From NCBI RefSeq assembly GCF_000010305.1, contig NC_012489.1, forward strand, positions 4,223,646-4,287,645: DNA of 64,000 bases. Direction: 5' to 3'. The position numbers and the translations under genes were made by a program. This document shows, one piece after another, positions 37,346 through 44,171 of this stretch. Position 1 is the first letter of the stretch, and every line of letters starts with the position of its first letter. A model generated the notes under the pieces. The model was given only the letters and a program-made list of their open reading frames with translations. It was not told where the DNA came from and ran no database searches. This DNA is from Gemmatimonas aurantiaca T-27 (GTDB taxonomy: Bacteria > Gemmatimonadota > Gemmatimonadetes > Gemmatimonadales > Gemmatimonadaceae).

Positions 37346-37446
37346 GCGTCGGGGTGTTGCGGGGGCAAAATCGATGGATCGGCCTGCCTTTCCATCGCAT
37401 GAAAAGCACACGGGAAAAGCTAGCACGCGTCGATACTCTTCCGCAC

Positions 37447-38700
37447 ATGTCCCGTCACCTCTCATCGCAGACTTCGGCGTTCCGTTTCCGGCGCGCGGCC
37501 GATTTCACCGCACTCCGGCTCGGACGGGCGGTGCTGGGCTACCTGGCGCTGATGATTGGCATCATCACCTTGGCCCCGTTCCGCTTTCAGCTCACGCCCG
37601 CACACGGGCTGACCGACATCTGGAACTGGACCGATCTGGTCATGAACGTGCTGATGTTCGTGCCGTTCGGTTACGTATACCAGCTCACCCGCCCCAGAGG
37701 CGCACCGCCCGACTGGCCTCGTGTCGTCGTGCTCGGCGCGGCGATCAGCGGCACCATCGAGCTGCTGCAACTGTTTTCCCCGACCCGCTACACGTCGTTG
37801 TTCGACCTGGCCACGAATACCGCGGGAGCAGCGTTGGGGGCATGGCTCTTTGCGCGGGTGGCCACCCGGGTGCGCGATGAGGATGCCGTGCAGAGTTTTG
37901 CACTCGAACTACCGTTGATGGGACTCGTGTACCTGCTCATTCCGCTCTGCTGGTTGGTGGGACTGGGCAGCGAGGGCGAACTCCGTCGGTGGCTGGTGTT
38001 GCCTATCGCTGCGGTGGCAGGTGGTATCATCGGCACGGTGCACGCGGCATACATGACACCGCGCCGCATCAACAATCGTGTATGGCTGATCGGTGTGGTG
38101 ATCGGCTGGGTACTGGTGGCGCTGGTGCCGGGCACCCGTGGTGACCTGCCACTCATGGCTGCCGGCGGTACCCTCACACTGGGTATCGCTTTGTTGCGCA
38201 GCATCGCGACCGGACGGGCCGTCGCGCGTGACGGTGCGCAGCGTTTCGAATTGCCTACGCTGCGTCTGTTGTTGCCTCTCTTTGCGATATATCTCGCGCT
38301 CTCGTCGCTGTGGCCGATCACTGAAGTCGGGGCCGACTGGCAATGGACGCTGGCGCTCACGCCACCGGGGGTGGAGCTATCCCAGCCGCTGGTATACCGC
38401 GCCCTCGAACATGTCGCGGCTTTCACGCTGGTGGGCTACATCAGCGCCGAGTTCTACGGACGCGACGCACGCTCGTTCACGAGTTCGTTGCCGCGTCTGC
38501 TGGCCTGGACAGCGAGCGTGAGTTTTCTGCTCCAACTGGGCCGCGGTTTGCACCACGACATGGGGACGAGCCTGGCCCTGTTCGTACTCACGCAACTCGC
38601 GGCCGTGTACGGCAGTTGGATGTACGTGCTGCAACGCGCGCACGTGCAGGCACTGGTGGAACGCCGCGCCTTGCTTCGTCAGCTCACGTTGCGCGGTTGA
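37447..38700 (+). CDS. VanZ-like membrane protein
   Basis: 417-aa polytopic membrane protein from ATG 37447 (MSRHLSSQ). The VanZ core near the N terminus is clear: ITLAPFRF, DLVMNVLMFVPFGYVYQLTR, ISGTIELLQLFSPTRYTSLFDLATNTAGAALGAWL. VanZ homologues are linked to teicoplanin resistance and envelope lipid or glycan traits, but the general function is unknown. The protein is about twice the size of a single VanZ domain; the second half repeats a related helical pattern (YRALEHVAAFTLVGYISAEFYGR). Starts divergently from the serine hydrolase and ends just before a palindromic repeat. Confidence 0.86.
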   Translation: MSRHLSSQTSAFRFRRAADFTALRLGRAVLGYLALMIGIITLAPFRFQLTPAHGLTDIWNWTDLVMNVLMFVPFGYVYQLTRPRGAPPDWPRVVVLGAAISGTIELLQLFSPTRYTSLFDLATNTAGAALGAWLFARVATRVRDEDAVQSFALELPLMGLVYLLIPLCWLVGLGSEGELRRWLVLPIAAVAGGIIGTVHAAYMTPRRINNRVWLIGVVIGWVLVALVPGTRGDLPLMAAGGTLTLGIALLRSIATGRAVARDGAQRFELPTLRLLLPLFAIYLALSSLWPITEVGADWQWTLALTPPGVELSQPLVYRALEHVAAFTLVGYISAEFYGRDARSFTSSLPRLLAWTASVSFLLQLGRGLHHDMGTSLALFVLTQLAAVYGSWMYVLQRAHVQALVERRALLRQLTLRG

Positions 38701-38724
38701 ACAGTCGTAACGTCGGGGGCTCTG

Positions 38725-38776
38725 AAACAGCGGGGGAACACAGAGCACGCGGAAACGGAGCAGATAGCACCGATAC
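38725..38776 (+). repeat. Left arm of palindromic repeat split by the IS
   Basis: 52-nt arm that is the reverse complement of 40088-40141 except for a few differences; 34 consecutive core positions match exactly (containing ACACAGAGCACGCGGAAACG). It lies outside the IS terminal repeats. Confidence 0.85.
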
Positions 38777-38784
38777 CACAAAAA

Positions 38785-38810
38785 TGTCGCGTCCTGAATA
38801 ACGTCTACAC
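38785..38810 (+). repeat. IS3 left terminal inverted repeat
   Basis: Starts TGTCGCGTCCT and ends GTCTACAC; pairs with 40035-40060. Confidence 0.8.
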
Positions 38811-38840
38811 ATCCTCTCACCTGTGGAGATGTGCTAACGT

Positions 38841-39299
38841 ATGGAACGCAGCCGTCGCCAGTTTAGTCCCGAGTTGAAGCAACGGATTGTCGAAGAGCTC
38901 GAAGCCGGGCACCTGTCGGTGCGGGAAGCGGCCCGGACCGTGCAGACCAGCGCGGCGATGGTGCATCACTGGCTGGAGGAGTTCGGGCGGTATCGACCGA
39001 AACGGGATGTCGTGGAGGTGGTGATGAAGAGTGAACAGGAGCGCATTGCCGCGCTCGAGAAGGCGTTGGCCGAGGCGCATCTGACCCTCCAGGTCTACGA
39101 CGAGCTCATCACCCAAGCGAACCGCGTGTACAAGACCGATCTAAAAAAAAGCTTTGGTACAACACCGCGCGGGCCTGTTGCGACGAGCGGGCCCTCCCCG
39201 TCCGGGCCGTCTGCGCGCGCCTCGGACGCACCCGCGACGCGTACTACAAACGTGCGGCCCGCGTCGGGGGCGGGGAGCGCGGGGCGTCGAAAGCGGTAG
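38841..39299 (+). CDS. IS3-family transposase OrfA
   Basis: 152-aa frame. Residues 1-60 are a helix-turn-helix (FSPELKQRIVEELEAGHLSVREAARTVQ..) that binds the terminal repeats; residues about 60-100 form a leucine-zipper-like helix (IAALEKALAEAHLTLQVYDEL) for multimerisation. The sensible part ends near residue 105 at the A8 run; the rest is out-of-frame Ser/Pro/Arg sequence, expected if most functional product is made by frameshifting into OrfB. The stop overlaps the GTG at 39299. Confidence 0.88.
   Translation: MERSRRQFSPELKQRIVEELEAGHLSVREAARTVQTSAAMVHHWLEEFGRYRPKRDVVEVVMKSEQERIAALEKALAEAHLTLQVYDELITQANRVYKTDLKKSFGTTPRGPVATSGPSPSGPSARASDAPATRTTNVRPASGAGSAGRRKR
39143..39150 (+). other. Programmed -1 frameshift site (A8 slippery run)
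   Basis: Eight consecutive A at the end of OrfA's conserved part (CTA AAA AAA AGC in frame). A -1 slip continues directly into a frame reading KLWYNTARACCDERALPVRAVC, the conserved N terminus of IS3 OrfB, with no stop before 40012. Confidence 0.75.
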
Positions 39300-40012
39300 T
39301 GCTCGCGCAGGTGGCCGTGGTGCGCGCGGCACAGCCCCGCGTCGGGACGCGGAAACTGCACACCCATTTGGCCGCCGCCGGCGTGGCCGTCGGTCGTGAT
39401 CGGCTCTTCACGTGGCTGCGGGCGGCGGCGGCGCTCGTGCCGCGCAAGCGGCGGCGGACGTTTACCACGTATTCGAAGCACGGGTATGTCGTGGCGCCGA
39501 ATCGCTTGAAGGACGCGGAGATCACGGGACCGCGTCAGGCGGTCGTGAGCGACAGTACGTATCTGCGCCTCGCGCCCGATCGCTTCGCGTATTTGTTTCT
39601 CGTCACCGACGTGTATGCCCGCCGCATCGTCGGCTGGCATCTGAGCCAGGATCTCTCGCACCACAGTGCGCTGCAGGCGCTCCACCACGCGATCCAGACG
39701 ATCGGCGCGGCCGATGGCGTGCTGCATCATTCGGACCGCGGGAGTCAGTACTGCTGTCACGCGTATCGCCGGGCTCTCGCCGCCGCGCGCTTGCTACCCA
39801 GCATGACCGATGCGAATCACTGCTATCAGAACGCCATCGCCGAACGCGTCAATGGGATCTTGAAAGACGAATTTGATCTCGACGCGATCTTCCCGTCTCT
39901 CCCAGCGGCTCAGCGGGCCGTCGCCGACGCCATTCACCGCTACAACACCGTCCGCCTCCACGGGAGTCTCCAGCTGCAGACCCCCGCACACGTATTCACG
40001 CACGCAGCCTGA
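39143..40012 (+). CDS. IS3-family transposase OrfB (DDE integrase), read by -1 frameshift
   Basis: Catalytic half of the transposase. The coding frame is open from the A8 run; an independent GTG start exists only at 39299, which would drop the N-terminal LPVRAVCARLGRTRDAYYKR region. The rve core carries the DDE triad: first Asp in VVSDSTYLRLA, second Asp in HHSDRGSQY, Glu in QNAIAERVNGILKDEF, with the typical Lys/Arg seven residues after the Glu. It ends with RLHGSLQLQTPAHVF. Expressed as OrfAB fusion it should be the active transposase. Confidence 0.88.
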   Translation, partial: KKKLWYNTARACCDERALPVRAVCARLGRTRDAYYKRAARVGGGERGASKAVVLAQVAVVRAAQPRVGTRKLHTHLAAAGVAVGRDRLFTWLRAAAALVPRKRRRTFTTYSKHGYVVAPNRLKDAEITGPRQAVVSDSTYLRLAPDRFAYLFLVTDVYARRIVGWHLSQDLSHHSALQALHHAIQTIGAADGVLHHSDRGSQYCCHAYRRALAAARLLPSMTDANHCYQNAIAERVNGILKDEFDLDAIFPSLPAAQRAVADAIHRYNTVRLHGSLQLQTPAHVFTHAA

Positions 40013-40034
40013 GTCCGACCAAGTCCCTCATCTC

Positions 40035-40060
40035 GTGTAGACAAATTCTAGGACTAGACA
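40035..40060 (+). repeat. IS3 right terminal inverted repeat
   Basis: Starts GTGTAGAC and ends GACTAGACA; imperfect reverse complement of 38785-38810. Confidence 0.8.
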
Positions 40061-40087
40061 TCATGCTGTAATGTTTTTTTGAGTGTT

Positions 40088-40141
40088 GTATCGGTGTCAT
40101 CTGCTCCGTTTCCGCGTGCTCTGTGTTCCCCCCGCTTGTTT
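40088..40141 (+). repeat. Right arm of palindromic repeat split by the IS
   Basis: 54-nt arm complementary to 38725-38776. Between the IS right end and this arm, 40061-40087 holds a T7 run that has no exact counterpart at the left junction. Confidence 0.85.
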
Positions 40142-40158
40142 GCCGTTGCCGTTGCCGT

Positions 40159-40734
40159 TCAGCTCTTCGGCACCTGATAGGTGAGTTGCACGAACTCCGG
40201 CCCCACCTGGCGGACGGCCTTGAGCGCGAGCGCCGGCGTCGCCACACGCCGCGGAAAGAGCGGCGCACCCTGACCCAGTGTCACCGACGTGATGGTCACG
40301 ATCATTTCGTCGAGCAGGCCCGCATCATGGACCTGACCCGCCAGATCGCCGCCACCTACGATCCAGATGTTGGGCGCCGTCTGGCCGGCCGCGTGCCGCT
40401 CGCGCAAGGTCTCCTGCATGGCGTCGAACACCGGTCGTACATCGCCGCGCACGAATCGGACATCGGCGCCTTCGACCACCGGCAGCGTACGGCTGCTGAA
40501 CACCCAACACGGCTGCGCATAAAACCACGGCATGGGAGCGGGAGCATCCGGCGCGAGATGATGGCGCCACAACCACTCGTAGGTACTGGAACCCATGGCG
40601 ATGACACCCACATCACGGATGAACTCCGGGTAGGACGGATCTTCGGTGCCGAACTGCAGCAGCCACTCGAGCGAATGATTCGGATCGGCGATGAAGCCAT
40701 CGAGGCTCGTCGCCGTGAAGTACTGCACGGCCAT
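40159..40734 (-). CDS. Dihydrofolate reductase-like (RibD C-terminal) protein
   Basis: 191-aa protein of the RibD_C/DHFR-like fold, an NADPH-dependent reductase superfamily. Opening VQYFTATSLDGFIAD is the diagnostic strand and loop; MGSSTYEWL, IWIVGGGDLAGQVHDAGLLDEMIVTITSVTLGQGAPLF complete the nucleotide-binding core. These stand-alone proteins (YyaP/YwjB type) are not true DHFR or riboflavin enzymes; substrate unknown. The gene lies 18 nt inside the right edge of the IS-split palindrome and 108 nt downstream of the minus-strand gene ending at 40843; it may be transcribed on its own. Confidence 0.9.
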   Translation of the reverse strand: MAVQYFTATSLDGFIADPNHSLEWLLQFGTEDPSYPEFIRDVGVIAMGSSTYEWLWRHHLAPDAPAPMPWFYAQPCWVFSSRTLPVVEGADVRFVRGDVRPVFDAMQETLRERHAAGQTAPNIWIVGGGDLAGQVHDAGLLDEMIVTITSVTLGQGAPLFPRRVATPALALKAVRQVGPEFVQLTYQVPKS

Positions 40735-40842
40735 GATCGGGAAGGTCTGGGGTAGGCATACACATTGACCCTTACCCGAATATATACCGGCAGAACACGC
40801 TGGCCGTCACCGACCAACAGTGACTTCACGGCAGCGATGACA

Positions 40843-41316
40843 TCACTTCGCGGCAGTGACCAGACCGAGCGCCTGCAGGGCCTGATTCACCTTGGCCGTG
40901 GTGGCAGCGAGTGGCTTTCCATCCTTTCGGATCTCCGGATTGATGTACTCCACGCCGCGCACCTTCCCGTTGGCCTCGACACTCACCACCGCCTCGGCGA
41001 CGCCGTGTTTCCCCTGTGCGCCCTGTTCGATGGAGAACACGAGCACCCACGCCGCATTGTTCTCCCACTGCCGAGTCACGGTGAAATGCGCATCATCCTT
41101 GCGCGTGAGCGTTAGGGGAAGCGACACCCGCGCCCCGTTGCGAACGCCTTCTGCGCGGCCGGTCACCGCGACGTCGGTGTGATGGTGCTCGACCTCGAGC
41201 TCGAAAGCCGTACTCGATGACGCCGGCATGGTGTGCACCTTCAGGTGCGGCGGACCCGCCAGCACCGTGAACCCCAAGGCCAGCACCGACCACCGACGAA
41301 GTCCCGTGTACGCCAT
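40843..41316 (-). CDS. Small secreted protein of unknown function
   Basis: 157-aa protein. ATG 41316 (MAYTGLRRW) is chosen because a very strong Shine-Dalgarno, GGAGGAGGAG, directly precedes it; the longer frame upstream reads into the DUF4097 gene. A signal peptide (about 1-25) leads to a beta-rich domain: FELEVEHHHTDVAVTGRAEGVRNGARVSLPL and HFTVTRQWENNAAWVLVFSIEQG, with a C-terminal amphipathic helix. I do not recognise the family. It lies 100 nt downstream of the sigma/anti-sigma/DUF4097 genes and may belong to the same regulon. Confidence 0.65.
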   Translation of the reverse strand: MAYTGLRRWSVLALGFTVLAGPPHLKVHTMPASSSTAFELEVEHHHTDVAVTGRAEGVRNGARVSLPLTLTRKDDAHFTVTRQWENNAAWVLVFSIEQGAQGKHGVAEAVVSVEANGKVRGVEYINPEIRKDGKPLAATTAKVNQALQALGLVTAAK

Positions 41317-41326
41317 CTCCTCCTCC
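41317..41326 (-). promoter_or_regulatory. Strong Shine-Dalgarno fixing the start of the 157-aa gene
   Basis: GGAGGAGGAG on the minus strand immediately before ATG 41316. Confidence 0.7.
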
Positions 41327-41416
41327 TGTGTGAATGAAAGGGCTGTGCCCACAGGAGAGATGCCACCTGCACCGGAGACGTTTAGCGGGATGGCCCGTGA
41401 ATCGCACCGACCCCAG

Positions 41417-42283
41417 CTATGGCAACCGTTGCACCATGATGGTCCCTTTGAAAGAACGCGCCACCAGGCGACCAAACATGGCCTGCCCCGTGATGCGCTC
41501 CCCTGACGGCGCGCCGGCGCGACTGCTCAGGTCCATCAACGGCGCCTTGCGGGGATCGACGCGCACCGTGATACCGCCACTGTGGGTCTGAATCTCGAGT
41601 TCCGCCTTTGCCAGTAGCGGCCGCTCGATGATCACGTCTCCCCCAATGGTCTCCACACGCCCGTCGGGACGGCCCCCGGTCACCGTCACGGGTCCACTGA
41701 CCGTGGCCACTGAGATCGTGGCGTCGACATCACGAATCACCACGGCCCCCTTGCTGCCCCGTACCCGCAGATCGCCACGCGCCGACTCCACGGTGACTGG
41801 AGCATCGATGGATTCCAGCATGGTGCTGCCCGCGACATCGCGCACCACCATGCGACCACCGATCGTGTAGGCCTCGAGCTCGCCCTGCAGGCCTATGGCC
41901 TCGAGATCCCCGTCGATCTGCTTGATCCAGACCCGGGCCCGTTGAGGCACCTGCACCACCCAGTCGGCTTCTGGCAGCCGAGTGTCGTTCGGGATCTGCG
42001 ATTCCACACCCAGCTTCACATGTGTGCGAGAACCGCCTCCGAAGTAACTCGCGGACGCACCCACCGTTCCGCGCACATGCACCGAGTCATGCGCCCATGT
42101 GCTCACCCGCAATCGCCCCTTGGGGAGATAGATGCGCATGACCACATCGGGCGTGGCCGCAAAACCACGATCGATAGGCTTCCCTTTGGCGACCACGTTG
42201 GTGGTGCCTTGCGCATCAGCAGGCATCACACCCATCACCGTCAGCGCGGCAAGAGCACCGGTCCACCAAACGCGCCGTGTCAC
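41417..42283 (-). CDS. DUF4097-like beta-helix/adhesin-type exported protein
   Basis: 288-aa exported protein with signal peptide ending near ADAQG. The rest is a repeating short-strand pattern (VWIKQIDGDLEAIGLQGELEAYTIGGRMVVRDVAG, APVTVESARGDLRVRGSKGAVVIRDVDATISVATVSGPVTVTGG) characteristic of the DUF4097/putative auto-transporter adhesin beta-strand repeat family. Such proteins often sit in ECF sigma operons and are thought to act in the envelope. GTG start at 42283 overlaps the anti-sigma stop (GTGA), so it is translationally coupled. Confidence 0.85.
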   Translation of the reverse strand: MTRRVWWTGALAALTVMGVMPADAQGTTNVVAKGKPIDRGFAATPDVVMRIYLPKGRLRVSTWAHDSVHVRGTVGASASYFGGGSRTHVKLGVESQIPNDTRLPEADWVVQVPQRARVWIKQIDGDLEAIGLQGELEAYTIGGRMVVRDVAGSTMLESIDAPVTVESARGDLRVRGSKGAVVIRDVDATISVATVSGPVTVTGGRPDGRVETIGGDVIIERPLLAKAELEIQTHSGGITVRVDPRKAPLMDLSSRAGAPSGERITGQAMFGRLVARSFKGTIMVQRLP

Positions 42284-42912
42284 GAGGCCGCATCCCGCAC
42301 ACGACGCTCGAGTTCATCGCGTCGCGTGCGAATGGTGGAACGATATCGACGCAGCTCCGCGTCGTCGGGTGTGGCCTCCAGTGCGGCATCGAGTTCCTGC
42401 ATCGCCGCATCCAGCGCCGAAAACTCCGGGGCGGCCTGTACTTTGGCCATCGATTCCGCTTCGCGCATCACACCGGATTTCAAAGGGGCAGACGGACTGC
42501 TGGTGACCCGCCCCGAGTCGGCCACCATCAGCGGATCGTTCGTCAAACCACCGTTGCGCGTCACGACGGTGACAACAAGCACGGCCGCCGCAGCCAGCGT
42601 CACCACGATGCCACCGCGACGCCAGCGCAGATTTCGCTGATGCCGTGCGTGCTGCAACTGTCGCTGTGCGTCGACAGCAGCGAGTGTCGGCACCTTGAGT
42701 GACGCAGGCAGTGCCGGCGCATAGGTCATCGGTCGTGTGGTTGCCGTCTCGAGCAACACCTCGCACTTCGCACAGGAAGCCGCATGCCATTCCAGGCGCG
42801 ACGCGGCCTCCGGTGACAACGTCCCGTCGAGATAGGCCGCCACCTGCGAGGACACGAGATCACAGGACATCTCCCCGTCGTGGGGTCGGGACTGCTGAGC
42901 AGTGTCGTTCAT
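42280..42912 (-). CDS. Anti-sigma factor with zf-HC2 domain
   Basis: 210-aa single-pass membrane protein. The N-terminal zinc-binding anti-sigma motif H-x3-C-x2-C is present in LEWHAASCAKCEVLL, preceded by VAAYLDGTLSPE, the usual zf-HC2 opening. One transmembrane helix lies at about residues 105-122 (GGIVVTLAAAAVLVVTVVT), and a helical, charged periplasmic part follows (about 150-210, ELDAALEATPDDAELRRYRSTIRTRRDELERRV). It should hold the sigma factor encoded just upstream inactive. ATGA overlap with the sigma gene and GTGA overlap with the DUF4097 gene. Confidence 0.9.
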   Translation of the reverse strand: MNDTAQQSRPHDGEMSCDLVSSQVAAYLDGTLSPEAASRLEWHAASCAKCEVLLETATTRPMTYAPALPASLKVPTLAAVDAQRQLQHARHQRNLRWRRGGIVVTLAAAAVLVVTVVTRNGGLTNDPLMVADSGRVTSSPSAPLKSGVMREAESMAKVQAAPEFSALDAAMQELDAALEATPDDAELRRYRSTIRTRRDELERRVRDAAS

Positions 42913-43451
42913 CGGTCGAGCATCCCGCGCAACAGTCGTCGCGCCCGGAACAGGTGAGCCTTGGAGGTGCCTTCGGCGATACCAAGCTGGTCGGCGATTT
43001 CGGCGTGTGCATAGCCGCCGACGTCATGCAGCACGAAGACCGCACGCGCGCCGGCTGGCAATCGGGACACCGCCGTTTCGAGATCCATGGACAGTGCGAT
43101 GTCGGGGCTGCGCATGGGGCCGTCCAAACGAGGAGCGGCGCCGTCGTCACCATCGGCGAGGTCCGACTCGATCGCCACCCGCAGCGCCCGGCGTTTGCGG
43201 CTGCGTTCGTTCACCAGCAACACATTCACGGCCACGCGATGCAGCCAGGTGCCGAATGCACAATCACCGCGGAACGTGCCCAGCCGCTCCCAAACACGCA
43301 CGAAGGTGTCCTGCACCAGTTCTTCGGCCATCTGCCGATCGCTCGTCAGACCCAGAGCCAACGCGAACAATCGTGGCGCGTGCAGGTCATACAGCCGGGC
43401 AAAAGCCGCGGCGTCCCCCTCCTGCGCGGCGCGCACGACGGGGTCGATCAC
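42909..43451 (-). CDS. ECF RNA polymerase sigma factor
   Basis: 180-aa sigma-70 family factor with only regions 2 and 4. Region 2: FARLYDLHAPRLFALALGLTSDRQMAEELVQDTFVRVWERLGTF-type sequence; region 4: AVSRLPAGARAVFVLHDVGGYAHAEIADQLGIAEGTSKAHLFRARRLLR-type helix-turn-helix. GTG start at 43451. It is followed with a 4-nt overlap by its zf-HC2 anti-sigma, so the pair is a standard envelope-stress module. I could not define an autoregulated -35/-10 pair in the 164 nt upstream. Confidence 0.95.
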   Translation of the reverse strand: MIDPVVRAAQEGDAAAFARLYDLHAPRLFALALGLTSDRQMAEELVQDTFVRVWERLGTFRGDCAFGTWLHRVAVNVLLVNERSRKRRALRVAIESDLADGDDGAAPRLDGPMRSPDIALSMDLETAVSRLPAGARAVFVLHDVGGYAHAEIADQLGIAEGTSKAHLFRARRLLRGMLDR

Positions 43452-43615
43452 GGCAGACGCCGACGGGAGCTCAGAAACGCCCGTCAGGCCACCACTCAGG
43501 GGAATCGGCAGGGCACACGGGATATGATACCGCCCGGCGCACCGAGGTTTAGAGCCTCTGCTTACCCAGAACGCCCCGGGTACAGCGCCCGACCGACTCC
43601 AGGCGCCATCGCCTC

Positions 43616-44140
43616 CTAGGGTGCGCCAACCCCGCGGGTCACGTACACCACCTCGTCATCGATCGCGTTGGGCAGCGGATCGAGCGACAACCGTGTCGGG
43701 TATCCCGCGACGGGGTCGTAGGTGACGTCCTTGAGCGTCCCCGACTTCCCGAGCGTGTTGCGCACCTCGCTGAAGAGCTGATCGACCGTACGGAACGCGG
43801 TGAGTGGCGGCGTATCGAACCCGTTCTGAGGCGGTGCCGCTGGAGTAGCCGCCGAGACCGCTCCATTCGTGACGGTCACGATGAACTCCGAACCCGCGAA
43901 GCCACAGAAGCACTGAACCTGCTGGCGCATCACGTAACTGTTGGAAGCGGGCTGTACGAGCCGCCACCGTGCTTCCGCGGCGGTCAGCTCCGAATCGCCC
44001 GGGCCGGTGGAATCGCTGCAGGCTGTGAGTATCACAGCGGCCAGTGCGAGCGCCACCGGACGCGCGGCGCGGATGCCAGTGTACGATACGCGACGCAGCG
44101 CGTTCATCGACCGGCTGAGGTGGGACGGGATGGGTCGCAT
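43616..44140 (-). CDS. DUF6174-like lipoprotein
   Basis: 174-aa lipoprotein: lipobox LTAC followed by SDSTGPG, a tail typical of Gemmatimonadota lipoproteins. The mature part has the pattern W..V.P.SNSYVMRQQVQCFCGFAGSEFIVTVTNG with a C-x-C pair and later VDQLFSEVRNTLGKSG, which matches the DUF6174 layout. Function unknown. The start could also be ATG 44107 (MNALRRV). No coupling with the sigma operon 164 nt downstream or with uvrA 31 nt upstream is evident. Confidence 0.75.
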   Translation of the reverse strand: MRPIPSHLSRSMNALRRVSYTGIRAARPVALALAAVILTACSDSTGPGDSELTAAEARWRLVQPASNSYVMRQQVQCFCGFAGSEFIVTVTNGAVSAATPAAPPQNGFDTPPLTAFRTVDQLFSEVRNTLGKSGTLKDVTYDPVAGYPTRLSLDPLPNAIDDEVVYVTRGVGAP

Positions 44141-44171
44141 ACCTGCGATACCCGGCCCTCTGCTGGTTGTG

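Larger units (their letters stand above)
38785..40060 (+). mobile_element. IS3-family insertion sequence
   Basis: About 1.28-kb element with 26-bp imperfect terminal inverted repeats (38785-38810 and 40035-40060; 18 of 26 positions match by eye, ending TG...CA and sharing GTCTACAC at the inner edge and GTCCT in the middle). It has two overlapping frames, orfA and orfB, joined by an A8 slippery run. All DDE residues are present, so it may be active. I see no target-site duplication. It interrupts a palindromic repeat. Confidence 0.9.

Noticed and set aside
39154-39399. Third frame inside the IS as a possible separate gene
   Set aside because: Arg/Pro-rich shadow; the -1 frame carries the conserved OrfB sequence.
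38781-40064. Target-site duplication flanking the IS
   Set aside because: AAA/AAAA before the left end is not matched by TCA/TCAT after the right end.
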